Both the position numbers and the translations under genes were made by a program. Source: Georgenia faecalis (lineage in GTDB: Bacteria; Actinomycetota; Actinomycetes; Actinomycetales; Actinomycetaceae). From it: 64,000 nucleotides of DNA. The stretch is from contig NZ_CP033325.1 of assembly GCF_003710105.1 (NCBI RefSeq), forward strand, positions 2,480,001-2,544,000, given 5' to 3'. The notes under the pieces were generated by a model. That model saw only the letters and a list, made by a program, of their open reading frames with translations. It was not told where the DNA came from and made no database searches. This document shows positions 1 to 9,273 of the stretch, piece by piece (position 1 is the stretch's first letter; each line of letters starts with the position of its first letter).

Positions 1-34
1 CCCTCGGTGATCAGCCCTGCCGAGCTCGCCGGTT

Positions 35-89
35 CGTGCCGAGTTCGCTAGCTCTCACTAGCGAACTCGGCACGGACCAGCGAACTCGG
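35..89. repeat. Perfect 17-bp inverted repeat plus a third half-copy
   Basis: Arms at 35-51 and 58-74 are exact reverse complements around a 6-nt loop. The core GCGAACTCGG occurs a third time at 80-89. It sits downstream of the minus-strand gene ending at 126 and could act as its terminator, although there is no T-run. No gene is seen in 1-125. Confidence 0.75.
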
Positions 90-125
90 GGGGTTCGACC
101 CCGGGCCTGCCCGCAGCGGCCGGGG

Positions 126-707
126 CTAGAAGAGCTCGTACGCCGCGCGGGCGAGCGAGAAGCCCTGGCCGGACTCCTCGTGCTCGCAGGTGACGCCCTC
201 CCGCGAGCTCGTGCAGGTGTAGCCGTGCGCCTCGCGCGACTCGCCGTAGTCGAGGGCGGGCACGTCCCCCGCGATGGCCAGCGGCTCGCACGGCATGCTC
301 GCGCCGTCCTCGCCCACGCGCAGGTGCGCCCCGGCCTCGCCCTCGCACGACGCCGCGTCGACGGGGTCGTAGGTGAAGTCGCGGATGAGGCAGTCGGCGC
401 CGTCCACCGAGATCTGGCAGACGATGTTGCCGCTGGGCATGGCGAAGATCACGGGCTCCCCGGCGTCGGAACCGGCCTCGTCGTCGGCCGTGGGGGCCGG
501 GGTTGCGGCCGTCGCGGTGCCCGTCGGCGTCGCGGCGCCGTCCGGGTCGACGTCGCCCGTGAGCCGCCCGACGAGGAGGGCGAGGAAGACGCCCACGAGC
601 GCGACGACCACCACGATGAGCGCGATCTGCCCGCCGGTGAGCCGCCTGCCCGGGCGCGGCGCGCCCGCCGTCTGCTGCCGTTCTGCCACGCCCTGCCGTC
701 CCGTCAT
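126..707 (-). CDS. Hypothetical membrane-anchored protein (193 aa)
   Basis: I do not recognise a named family. The N-terminus is a short basic cytoplasmic stretch, then one clear hydrophobic helix at about residues 27-47, a Thr/Ala/Pro/Asp-rich linker (about 52-75), and an extracytoplasmic domain of roughly 110 residues with eight cysteines (for example ...IVCQ..., DADCLI-like and YTCTSS), which suggests disulfide bonding. The topology is N-in, C-out. The start at 707 is chosen because AGGAGGG lies about 8 nt upstream; the frame stays open further 5' without a ribosome-binding site. It is monocistronic, with the DsbA-type gene upstream in the same direction. Confidence 0.8.
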   Translation of the reverse strand: MTGRQGVAERQQTAGAPRPGRRLTGGQIALIVVVVALVGVFLALLVGRLTGDVDPDGAATPTGTATAATPAPTADDEAGSDAGEPVIFAMPSGNIVCQISVDGADCLIRDFTYDPVDAASCEGEAGAHLRVGEDGASMPCEPLAIAGDVPALDYGESREAHGYTCTSSREGVTCEHEESGQGFSLARAAYELF

Positions 708-805
708 CCCGGTGCTGCCCTCCTGCTCGACCGACGAAACCGTACGCGAGGCGCCCGGAGGAGCAGAACCGGGCGGGACAGGGGCGGGCGACCCGACCCG
801 GGCGC

Positions 806-1420
806 TCAGTCGAAGACGGGGCCGGAGGTCCGGGTCCGCTTGAGCTCGTAGAAGCCGGGGACGCCGGCGACGAGGACGCACCCGTCCCACAGCCGGCCGG
901 CCTCCTCCCCCTTGGGTGCGGGCGTGATGACCGGGCCGAAGAACGCGGTGCCGTTGAACGCGACGACGGGCGTGCCGACGTCCTCACCGACCCGCTCGAT
1001 GCCCTCGCGGTGCGACGCCCGCAGGGAGTCGTCGAACTCGTCGGACGTGGCGTACCGCGCGAGGTCCGCGGGCAGCCCGACCTCGGCGAGGGCCTCGTCG
1101 ATGACCTGCTCCATCTCCGCGCCGCGCCCGCCCGGGTGGACGCGCGTGCCGATCGCGTCGTAGAGCGGCTTGACGACCTCCTCGCCGTGCAGCTCGCGGG
1201 CGGCGTTGACCACGCGCGCCGGTCCCCACGCCCGGTCCATGGCCTCACGGTAGTCCGCCGGCAGCTCGCGGCCCTCGTTGAGGACGGCGAGGCTCATGAT
1301 GTGCCACCGCACGGTGATGTCGCGGACCTTCTCCACCTCCATCATCCAGCGCGAGGTCATCCACGCCCAGGGGCAGATCGGGTCGAACCAGAAGTCGGCG
1401 GTGCTCGTCGTGTCGCTCAT
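806..1420 (-). CDS. DsbA-family protein of the Rv2466c (mycothiol-dependent nitroreductase) type
   Basis: A 204-residue thioredoxin-fold protein of the DsbA/HCCA-isomerase group. The family member Rv2466c of M. tuberculosis is a mycothiol-dependent oxidoreductase that activates nitro-prodrugs. The active site is at residues 16-19 and reads CPWA, where Rv2466c has CPWC, so the nucleophilic cysteine C16 is kept and the resolving cysteine is replaced by alanine. Other family signatures seen are VGEDVGTP and the C-terminal ELKRTRT. The start at 1420 puts the thioredoxin strand (ADFWFDPICPW) at the N-terminus; an upstream in-frame extension looks non-coding. It is divergent from pepN, the same arrangement as Rv2466c/Rv2467. 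Confidence 0.9.
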   Translation of the reverse strand: MSDTTSTADFWFDPICPWAWMTSRWMMEVEKVRDITVRWHIMSLAVLNEGRELPADYREAMDRAWGPARVVNAARELHGEEVVKPLYDAIGTRVHPGGRGAEMEQVIDEALAEVGLPADLARYATSDEFDDSLRASHREGIERVGEDVGTPVVAFNGTAFFGPVITPAPKGEEAGRLWDGCVLVAGVPGFYELKRTRTSGPVFD

Positions 1421-1578
1421 CCCCCCATCTTCACCGACACACGCCGACGACGCCCGCAGAATCAGTGGCGCAGGTCTCCGGGAGGCGCCTGCCTTCCCCG
1501 TCCATACGCCGTCGGTGGGAGGATCACGGGGCACCCTGCACCGCGCGCCCGCGCGCGCCGCTCGACGAAGGAGAACCT

Positions 1579-4170
1579 GTGCCCGGTCAGAACCTCACCC
1601 GCAGCGAGGCCCAGGAACGCGCCCGCATCGTCACCACCCACGCGTACGACGTCGAGCTCGACCTCCTGCGCGGTGACGCGGTGTTCGGTTCCCGCACGAC
1701 CATCCGGTTCGACGCCGTCCCGGGGGCTGGCACGTTCCTCGACCTCATCGCCGACGCCGTCCACGAGATCGAGCTCAACGGCCGCCAGGTCGACGTCGCC
1801 GCGTGGGACGGCTCGCGGATCGCCCTCGACGGCCTCGCCGAGCACAACGAGGTGGTCGTCGTCGCCGACTGCCGGTACATGCACACCGGGGAGGGGCTGC
1901 ACCGCTTCGTCGACCCGGTCGACGACGAGGTCTACCTCTACAGCCAGTTCGAGGTGGCCGACTCCCGCCGCGTCTTCGCGGTGTTCGAGCAGCCCGACCT
2001 CAAGGCGACCTTCGCCTTCACCGTCCTCGCACCCGCGCACTGGACGGTCGTGTCGAACTCCCCGACGCCGGAGCCCGAGGTGCTCGCCGACTCCGACGCC
2101 GCCGCCGCGCGGTGGTCCTTCGCCCCGACGCCGGTGCTCTCCAGCTACGTCACGGCCATCGTCGCCGGCCCCTACCACCGCCAGACCGGTGAGCTCACGA
2201 GCGCGGACGGCCGGACGATCCCGCTGGGGGTGTACTGCCGCGCCTCCCTCGCCGAGCACCTCGACGCGGACAACGTCCTCGACATCACCCGCGCGGGCTT
2301 CGCCTTCTTCGAGGCGGCCTTCGACCGGCCGTACCCGTTCGCCAAGTACGACCAGCTCTTCGTCCCCGAGTTCAACGCCGGCGCGATGGAGAACGCGGGC
2401 GCCGTCACGATCGTCGAGAACTACGTGTTCCGCTCGAAGGTCACCGACGCCCTCGTCGAGCGCCGGGCGGTGACGATCCTCCACGAGCTCGCGCACATGT
2501 GGTTCGGCGACCTCGTCACCATGCGCTGGTGGAACGACCTCTGGCTCAACGAGTCCTTCGCGGAGTACGCCTCGACGCTGGCCACCGCCGAGGCCACCCG
2601 GTGGACGACGGCGTGGACGACGTTCTCCACGCTGGAGAAGTCGTGGGCCTACAACCAGGACCAGCTGCCCTCGACGCACCCCATCGTCGCGGAGATCAAC
2701 GACCTCGAGGACGTCGAGGTGAACTTCGACGGCATCACCTACGCCAAGGGTGCCTCCGTCCTCAAGCAGCTCGTCGCGTGGGTGGGCCAGGACGCCTTCC
2801 TCGCCGGTGTCCGCTCGTACTTCGCCAAGCACGCCTTCGGCAACACCGAGCTCTCCGACCTCCTCACCGAGCTCGAGGCGACGAGCGGCCGCGACCTCAC
2901 GGCGTGGTCGCAGGTCTGGCTCGAGCAGGCGGGGGTCACGCTGCTGCGCCCGCAGGTCGAGGTCGACGACGACGGCGTCATCACGTCCTTCGCCATCACC
3001 CAGGAGGCGCCGGCGGAGCACCCGACGCTGCGCCCGCACCGTCTCGTCGTCGGCGGCTACGACCTCGCGGACGGCGACGACGGCGCACCGCGCCTCGTCC
3101 GGTCGCTGCGGCTCGAGCTCGACGTCGACGGGGAGCGCACCGAGGTGCCCGAGCTCGCCGGGCGTCGCCGGCCCGACCTCATCCTCGTCAACGACGAGGA
3201 CCTCGCCTACGCCAAGGTGCGCCTCGACGAGGCCTCGCTCGCCGTCGCCATGCAGCACCTCGCGACCTTCGAGGACTCCCTCCCCCGCGCGCTGGTGTGG
3301 TCGGCGGCCTGGGACATGACCCGTGACGGGGAGTGGGCGGCGCGCGACTTCATCGAGCTCGTCCTCACCAACATCGCCGCCGAGTCCGACTCCACGGTCA
3401 TCATGGTGCTCCTGCGCCAGCTCAGCCTCGCGCTGTCCTCCTACACCGCCCCCGAGGACCGCCACGCCCTCACCGAGCGGGCGACGGACCGGCTCTGGGC
3501 GCTCGCGCGCGACGCGGCGCCGGCGTCGGACGCGCAGCTGCAGCTCGTCCGCTCCTTCGCCATCAAGGCGACCACGCCCGCCCAGCTGGACGCGGTGGCC
3601 GGGCTGCTCGACGGCACCGCCCCGCTCGAGGGGCTGGCCGTCGACACCGACCTGCGGTGGGACCTGCTCACCGCCCTCGTCGCCGGCGGCCGGGCCGGCG
3701 AGGAGGAGATCACCGCGGAGAGCGAGCGGGACGCCACCGCGAACGGGCAGCGCGCCGCCGCCCGCGCCCGGGCCATCGTCCCGACCGCGGAGGCGAAGGA
3801 GCGCGTCTGGGCCTCCGTCGTCGAGCGGGAGGAGCTGCCCAACGCGCTCCAGGAGGCGGTCGTCGCGGGCTTCGCCGACGTCCACGACCGCGCGCTCCTG
3901 GTCCCGTTCGTCGACCCCTACTTCGACTCCCTCGAGCGGGTGTGGGCGGAGCGGACCAACGAGATGGCCCAGGGGATCGTCACCGGGCTGTACCCGTTCC
4001 TCCTCGCCGGGCTCGAGTCGCTGGGCGTCGACGTCCTCGCGCGCACCGACGCCTGGCTCGAGGCCGCCCCGGACGCGCCGCCGGCCCTGCGCCGCCTCGT
4101 CATCGAGGACCGCGACGCCGTCCGGCGAGCGGTGCAGGCGCAGGCCCGCGACCGCGCCGCGCGCGGGTAG
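1579..4170 (+). CDS. pepN: Aminopeptidase N (M1 family zinc metallopeptidase)
   Basis: An 863-residue cytosolic M1 aminopeptidase that removes N-terminal residues from peptides. The exopeptidase motif GAMEN is at residues 268-272. The zinc site is HELAH at 302-306 with the third ligand E325 in LNESFAEYA, giving the standard HExxH-18-E spacing. The N-terminal beta domain (about 1-200) and the long C-terminal helical ERAP1-like domain (about 520-860) complete the usual actinobacterial length. The GTG start at 1579 has GAAGGAGA 5-12 nt upstream and gives the typical N-terminus (PGQNLTRSEAQ). It is divergent from the DsbA-type gene and ends in a hairpin terminator. Confidence 0.97.
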   Translation: MPGQNLTRSEAQERARIVTTHAYDVELDLLRGDAVFGSRTTIRFDAVPGAGTFLDLIADAVHEIELNGRQVDVAAWDGSRIALDGLAEHNEVVVVADCRYMHTGEGLHRFVDPVDDEVYLYSQFEVADSRRVFAVFEQPDLKATFAFTVLAPAHWTVVSNSPTPEPEVLADSDAAAARWSFAPTPVLSSYVTAIVAGPYHRQTGELTSADGRTIPLGVYCRASLAEHLDADNVLDITRAGFAFFEAAFDRPYPFAKYDQLFVPEFNAGAMENAGAVTIVENYVFRSKVTDALVERRAVTILHELAHMWFGDLVTMRWWNDLWLNESFAEYASTLATAEATRWTTAWTTFSTLEKSWAYNQDQLPSTHPIVAEINDLEDVEVNFDGITYAKGASVLKQLVAWVGQDAFLAGVRSYFAKHAFGNTELSDLLTELEATSGRDLTAWSQVWLEQAGVTLLRPQVEVDDDGVITSFAITQEAPAEHPTLRPHRLVVGGYDLADGDDGAPRLVRSLRLELDVDGERTEVPELAGRRRPDLILVNDEDLAYAKVRLDEASLAVAMQHLATFEDSLPRALVWSAAWDMTRDGEWAARDFIELVLTNIAAESDSTVIMVLLRQLSLALSSYTAPEDRHALTERATDRLWALARDAAPASDAQLQLVRSFAIKATTPAQLDAVAGLLDGTAPLEGLAVDTDLRWDLLTALVAGGRAGEEEITAESERDATANGQRAAARARAIVPTAEAKERVWASVVEREELPNALQEAVVAGFADVHDRALLVPFVDPYFDSLERVWAERTNEMAQGIVTGLYPFLLAGLESLGVDVLARTDAWLEAAPDAPPALRRLVIEDRDAVRRAVQAQARDRAARG

Positions 4171-4177
4171 CCCGAGA

Positions 4178-4210
4178 CCACGGCGTGGGAGGTCGGCTCC
4201 CGCGCCGTGG
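4178..4210 (+). terminator. Terminator after pepN
   Basis: A 14-bp stem (4178-4191 with 4197-4210, one G-U pair) with a 5-nt loop lies 8 nt after the pepN stop. There is no T-run, as is common in high-GC actinobacteria. Confidence 0.6.
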
Positions 4211-4271
4211 GTCCGCCGTCGTGCGGGTGCGGGTCCGGCGTCGCGCCCGTCGTCGACCGAGGATGCGTGAG

Positions 4272-4309
4272 GGCGGCCGCTGTCGTACCGGGGTACGTCA
4301 GCGGCCGCC
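4272..4309 (-). terminator. Hairpin between convergent pepN and HAD gene
   Basis: An 11-bp perfect stem (4272-4282 with 4299-4309) holds an inner smaller stem. It sits 15 bp beyond the stop of the minus-strand HAD gene and is likely the terminator of the PTS operon, possibly bidirectional. Confidence 0.6.
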
Positions 4310-4323
4310 GTCGACGCGTGCGC

Positions 4324-5040
4324 CTAGCCCTCGGGGACGAGGGCGGTGAGGTCGGCCACCGCGGCGTGCGCGCCGGCCTCGGTGAGCGGGCCGCTGGCCA
4401 GGCTGGTCATGACGCCGAGGACCAGAGCCGCGCCCGCCGTCGTCGCCGCGGTCACGCCGGCGACGGAGTCCTCGGCCGCGACGCAGCGGGCGATGTCGAC
4501 GCCGAGCCGCTCCGCGCCGAGGAGGAACGGGTCGGGCGACGGCTTGCCGACGGGGGTGTCCTCCGCGGTGACGAAGCCGACGCCGACGTCCTGGACCCCG
4601 AGGATCTCCAGGGCGTTCTCCGCCCAGGGACGCAGCGCCGACGTCACCAGCGAGACCGGCAGCCCGAGGGCGCGCCAGCCGCGGATCGCGTCGGCCGCCC
4701 CGGCCACCGGCTGGGGCGGGTTCGCCTCGGCGTCGATGCAGGCGATGACGGCGTCGGTGAGCGCGTAGGGGTCCTCCCCGCGCCAGGGACCGTCGAGGGC
4801 AGCGAACGACTCGTACCCGCGCCGCCCCATGAACTGGTGGACGACGTCGTCCCCCACGTCCCACCCGCGGCTCGCGAAGTAGGTGCGGAAGGCCGCCTGC
4901 TGCATGGGCTCGGAGTCCACGAGGGTGCCGTCCAGGTCGAGGAGCAGCCCGGCGCCGGGGGTGCGGAGCACGGCAGCGAGCCGGGACCGCAGGTGCGCGG
5001 TCCCGGCTCGCTGACTCTCGCTGGACGGGGTCAGGCCCAC
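4324..5040 (-). CDS. HAD-superfamily sugar-phosphate phosphatase (beta-phosphoglucomutase-like)
   Basis: A HAD hydrolase of about 238 residues. Motif I is DLDGT (nucleophile D35, acid/base D37), followed by a helical cap, motif II in VTSA, the lysine in GKPSPDPF, and motif III in AEDS. These are the features of class I cap HAD phosphatases and phosphomutases acting on small sugar phosphates; the substrate cannot be read from sequence. It is the last gene of the EIIB-EIIA operon, overlapping the EIIA stop by 10 nt if the GTG at 5040 is the start. A second GTG at 4971 is possible, and neither has a strong ribosome-binding site. The PTS context suggests dephosphorylation of an imported sugar phosphate. 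Confidence 0.87.
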   Translation of the reverse strand: MGLTPSSESQRAGTAHLRSRLAAVLRTPGAGLLLDLDGTLVDSEPMQQAAFRTYFASRGWDVGDDVVHQFMGRRGYESFAALDGPWRGEDPYALTDAVIACIDAEANPPQPVAGAADAIRGWRALGLPVSLVTSALRPWAENALEILGVQDVGVGFVTAEDTPVGKPSPDPFLLGAERLGVDIARCVAAEDSVAGVTAATTAGAALVLGVMTSLASGPLTEAGAHAAVADLTALVPEG

Positions 5041-5489
5041 GTGAGGAGCGCGTCGGCCGCCCGCACCGTGGCACCGGGCTCGACGCTGAGGCGGACCGCC
5101 TCGGCCGAGCCCTCGAGGCCGACGACGGGGCAGACCGGCGAGCGCCCGCCCGCCTCGATCTCGGCCGGGTCCCACGTGACGAGCTTCTGCCCGACCTCGA
5201 CGACGTCCTTCTCGGCGGCGTGCAGCGTGAAGCCGGCGCCCTCGAGCTGGACGGTGTCGAGGCCGAGGTGGACGAGGACGCCCTTGCCCTCGTCCGTGAG
5301 GATGACGAAGGCGTGCGGGTGGAGCTTGACGATCGTCCCGGCGACCGGCGCGACGACGTCGACCGGGCCGGACCGCTCAGGGTCGATGGCGACGCCCGGG
5401 CCGACGAGCGACCCGGCGAACACCGGGTCGGGCACGTCCGCCATGGCGACGACCGTTCCGGACAGGGGGGCCAGAACGGTCAACGTCAC
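5031..5489 (-). CDS. crr: PTS glucose-type EIIA component
   Basis: A 152-residue stand-alone EIIA of the glucose family, which relays phosphate from HPr to EIIB. The two active-site histidines are H59 (in HPHAF) and H74 (in LVHLGLDTV); their 15-residue spacing matches H75/H90 of E. coli EIIA-Glc, H74 being the phosphorylated one. It starts at a GTG overlapping the EIIB stop codon (GTGA), so the two are translationally coupled. The long in-frame extension upstream is a shadow of the EIIB gene. As the only EIIA in the window it may serve both EIIB paralogues. Confidence 0.95.
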   Translation of the reverse strand: MTLTVLAPLSGTVVAMADVPDPVFAGSLVGPGVAIDPERSGPVDVVAPVAGTIVKLHPHAFVILTDEGKGVLVHLGLDTVQLEGAGFTLHAAEKDVVEVGQKLVTWDPAEIEAGGRSPVCPVVGLEGSAEAVRLSVEPGATVRAADALLTWA

Positions 5490-5716
5490 CGAAGGTCCTC
5501 GATGTCCTCGACGATGTTGTCGGCCTCGGGGCCGACGACGACCTGGACGGCCGAGCCCTGCTGGACGACACCGAACGCACCGGCGGCGCGCAGCGCGGCC
5601 TCGTTGACCCGGCTGGGGTCCTCGACCTCGACGCGGATACGGGTGATGCAGGCCTCGAGGTCGATGATGTTCTCGTCGCCCCCGAGTGCCGCGAGGATGG
5701 ACTCTGCCTTGCTCAT
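5486..5716 (-). CDS. PTS EIIB component (glucose/GlcNAc family), copy 1
   Basis: A 76-residue free-standing EIIB domain. The phosphorylated cysteine is C23 in LEACITRIRVEV, the hallmark of glucose/N-acetylglucosamine EIIB. The start at 5716 has GAGGAG about 8 nt upstream. It heads the operon EIIB - EIIA - HAD phosphatase, with its stop overlapping the EIIA start. A promoter and a DasR-like operator lie about 90-130 nt upstream. In many bacteria this domain is fused to EIIC; here, as in Streptomyces NagF, it is separate. Confidence 0.94.
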   Translation of the reverse strand: MSKAESILAALGGDENIIDLEACITRIRVEVEDPSRVNEAALRAAGAFGVVQQGSAVQVVVGPEADNIVEDIEDLR

Positions 5717-5802
5717 GTGTGTGCTCCTCATCCACGGCGGGGCCGCGTCTCGTGACGGCCCGGCTCCCCGCCGTGCACCGCCGCGCTCGGTCTGCTGGAC
5801 CC

Positions 5803-5850
5803 GCTGGTCCAGACGACTAGATGAGACCGTCCCGCGGGGCGCCGTGTCAA
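5803..5850 (-). promoter_or_regulatory. Promoter and DasR-like operator of the EIIB-EIIA operon
   Basis: On the minus strand TTGACA (5845-5850) is followed after 18 nt by TCTCAT (5821-5826). Two bases further, 5803-5818 matches the DasR response element ACTGGTCTAGACCACT at 13 of 16 positions. Repressor bound there would cover the transcription start. Confidence 0.6.
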
Positions 5851-5911
5851 GCCGTGGCAACGCTTCTGCCGTCCGCGGGTGGCAACGGTGAGCGCCGGGT
5901 AGCGTGCCCGC

Positions 5912-6283
5912 ATGTCCACCGGGATCCGGTACAGCTCGACGACGCTGGCCTGCCCGTCGCCGGGCGCCCTGGCGTCCTTCTACGCCACCATCACCGGCGG
6001 CGAGGTCACCTTCGTCCACGACGACGAATGGGCGACGATGCGCTGCGAGGGAGCGCGCCTGGAGTTCATGGGCGTGAGCGGCTACCAGGCGCCCCGGTGG
6101 CCCGAGGACTCCGCGCTGGTCCACATCGACTTCTTCGTCGACGACCTCGAGACCGCCGCCACCCGTGTGGTCGCGGCCGGCGCCCGGCGGTACGAGCACC
6201 AGCCGAACGCCGCCCACTGCCTCGTCTTCGCCGACCCCGCGGGGCACCCGTTCTGCCTCACCCTCATCGACGAGGTCGGCTGA
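5912..6283 (+). CDS. VOC-family (glyoxalase/bleomycin-resistance fold) protein
   Basis: A 123-residue protein with the vicinal oxygen chelate fold: paired beta-alpha-beta-beta-beta units seen as the N-terminal STTLACPSPGALASFYATI stretch, LVHIDFFVDDL in the middle, and the C-terminal signature FADPAGHPFCLTLI. Such proteins include small dioxygenases, antibiotic-binding proteins and many of unknown function, so the substrate is unknown. It is a single gene inserted between the two PTS transcription units in the opposite direction and overlaps neither. Confidence 0.85.
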   Translation: MSTGIRYSSTTLACPSPGALASFYATITGGEVTFVHDDEWATMRCEGARLEFMGVSGYQAPRWPEDSALVHIDFFVDDLETAATRVVAAGARRYEHQPNAAHCLVFADPAGHPFCLTLIDEVG

Positions 6284-6314
6284 GAAGGCCGGGCCTTATC
6301 CCCGTATGCGTCCC

Positions 6315-6346
6315 GTGGGGGCGCGCCGACGGTGGGCGCCCCTCAC
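6315..6346. terminator. Possible terminator between VOC gene and second EIIB
   Basis: A GC-rich hairpin (6315-6324 with 6336-6346, one bulged base) lies between the convergent ends of the VOC gene (+) and the second EIIB gene (-), slightly overlapping the end of the latter. Confidence 0.35.
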
Positions 6347-6597
6347 GCCTGCGAGTCCCGCTCGGCCCAGGTGAGGTCCTCCAGCTCGCTGACGAGCACG
6401 TCCACCTCGGGTCCGACGACCACCTGGACGACGCGGCCGTTGATGACGACGCCGTGGCAGCCGGCCGCCCGCAGCGCCACCCGGTCCACCAGTGCGGGGT
6501 CCGCCACCTCGGCGCGCAGGCGGGTGATGCACGGCTCCACCTCACGGATGTTCTCCACGCCGCCCAGTCCGGCGAGGATGCGACGCAGGTCCTTCAC
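6343..6597 (-). CDS. PTS EIIB component (glucose/GlcNAc family), copy 2
   Basis: An 84-residue EIIB paralogue of the copy at 5486-5716. The catalytic cysteine is again residue 23 (VEPCITRLRAEV), and the ALRAAG / VVQVVVGPE blocks match copy 1. The C-terminus is longer and acidic. Its GTG start at 6597 overlaps the stop of the GntR regulator gene (GTGA), so regulator and EIIB are co-transcribed and probably coupled. A second EIIB without its own EIIC suggests either a choice of phosphate donors for one EIIC or partnership with an EIIC elsewhere. Confidence 0.93.
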   Translation of the reverse strand: MKDLRRILAGLGGVENIREVEPCITRLRAEVADPALVDRVALRAAGCHGVVINGRVVQVVVGPEVDVLVSELEDLTWAERDSQA

Positions 6598-7364
6598 GAC
6601 GCCTCCCCCACGGCCGCCGTGACGACGTCCGGTCGTGCGACGCTCATCACCCGGCGCGGCGGGACGAGTGCAGCGCTGGGGGCGGTCACCGGCACCCACA
6701 GGGCGTACCGGTCACCCCGGTAGACGGAGCGGGTGTACTCCACGGCGATGTCGCCGCTGAAGGTGCGGCGGCAGATGCGCAGCCCGGCCGCCCCGGGGGA
6801 GATGCCCAGCGCCTTCGCCTCCTTGCCCCGGACGGTGACGGCGTCGATCGTGTCCTCGCCCCACGTGGGGGTCAGGCCCTGGGCCGCGAGAGTGGCCTGG
6901 AGGTCGGTCGGCGGCACCGCGTCGACCGGGCCCGGGAGGATGGCGGCCGGTGTCCAGCTCTCCTCGAGCGCCATGGGGATCCCGTCGGCGAGGCGTACCC
7001 GGCGCACGACGTAGACGTCCTCGTCCGTGCCGCACTCGAGCGCGGCTGCGACCTCGGGCGGGGCCGACGTGCGGTCGGCGCTGAGCACCTCGGAGCCCGG
7101 GGCCATCCCGCGGTGGCGCATCTCGTCGTCGAACGCCGTGAGCCGCGCCTGGAGGTCGACCTTGGGCTGTGCGACGAAAGTCCCACGTCCCTGGATCCGC
7201 TCCAGGAGACCCTCGACGACCAGTGCGTCCACCGCCTGGCGGACCGTCATGCGGGAGACGCCGAACGACTCGCACAGCTCACGCTCGGACGGGATCGAGG
7301 TCCCGATCTCGAGCCCGTCGGAGATGAGACCCCGGAGGTACTCCCGAACCGTGACGTACTTCAT
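6594..7364 (-). CDS. dasR: GntR/HutC-family regulator of amino-sugar uptake (DasR/NagR type)
   Basis: A 256-residue GntR regulator. The winged helix-turn-helix spans about residues 5-70 (IPSERELCESFGVSRMTVRQ, then the wing IQGRGTFVA). The UTRA effector domain follows (about 85-240) and ends in EYTRSVYRGDRYALW, the region that is very similar in Streptomyces DasR (RSVYRGDRYKF). DasR binds GlcN-6-P or GlcNAc-6-P and releases its operators. The start at 7364 places the HTH at the N-terminus; the longer frame upstream is promoter DNA. It is divergent from the EIIC gene, with a DasR-like operator between them. Confidence 0.88.
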   Translation of the reverse strand: MKYVTVREYLRGLISDGLEIGTSIPSERELCESFGVSRMTVRQAVDALVVEGLLERIQGRGTFVAQPKVDLQARLTAFDDEMRHRGMAPGSEVLSADRTSAPPEVAAALECGTDEDVYVVRRVRLADGIPMALEESWTPAAILPGPVDAVPPTDLQATLAAQGLTPTWGEDTIDAVTVRGKEAKALGISPGAAGLRICRRTFSGDIAVEYTRSVYRGDRYALWVPVTAPSAALVPPRRVMSVARPDVVTAAVGEAS

Positions 7365-7443
7365 CGCCTGCCTGTTCCGTCGGGCGACCCGCGTCGCCAC
7401 CGAATCGTTACAATTCCGCGCCACCGGACACCCGGTGATGTGC

Positions 7444-7496
7444 TTGACACCTAGCATCGCCAAGCGATCTAGTTAGCACAACTGGTCCAGACATCT
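7444..7496 (+). promoter_or_regulatory. EIIC promoter with DasR-like operator
   Basis: TTGACA (7444-7449), 18-nt spacer, TCTAGT (7468-7473), then at 7481-7496 a 13-of-16 match to the DasR element ACTGGTCTAGACCACT. The operator covers the expected transcription start. The layout is the same as in front of the EIIB-EIIA operon. Confidence 0.65.
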
Positions 7497-7585
7497 CGAC
7501 TTACGTCTACCAGGTAGCCCGCCCGGAACGACCCGGGCCCCACTCCATACGGCCTAGGGCCGGACACCTCACCGAGGAGCATGAC

Positions 7586-9019
<1,434 letters not shown>

Positions 9020-9056
9020 CGCCACCGCTGGCTGAGTGATCGGCCCGCACGTACGT

Positions 9057-9089
9057 CGAAGGGCCCGGCACCTGGTGCCGGGCCCTTCG
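9057..9089 (+). terminator. Terminator after EIIC gene
   Basis: Perfect 15-bp stem (9057-9071 with 9075-9089) with a very short loop, 37 bp after the EIIC stop. Confidence 0.8.
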
Positions 9090-9131
9090 TCGTTCTCCAC
9101 GCCCCACCCCACCCCGCTCTCACCCCACCCC

Positions 9132-9203
9132 GTGGTGACATTGCAGAAGCGCTGGACGGCGCCCGGGGCCTGCCCACGCCGTCGTGATCTTGCAGAAGCG
9201 CTG
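9132..9203 (+). repeat. Two direct copies of a dispersed intergenic motif
   Basis: Copies at 9132-9155 and 9181-9203 share GTGA-(C/T)-(A/C)-T-TGCAGAAGCGCTG. The same motif recurs at 9480-9500 (inverted) and 24659-24713. The 9020-9534 interval (515 bp) has no convincing gene; it holds a terminator and these repeats. Confidence 0.7.
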
Positions 9204-9273
9204 CAGCCCCCCGGCACGGCAGCGGACCCGCCCCACGCGGTCGCTGGCGCCGCCCTGCCCCCTGGCTGGCGCG

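Noticed and set aside
1462-3885. Long open frame antisense to pepN, and similar long antisense frames opposite the GH20 genes, ettA and ppc
   Set aside because: High GC leaves few stop codons; the predicted products are Arg/Gly/Val-rich without motifs, while the opposite strand carries full catalytic signatures.
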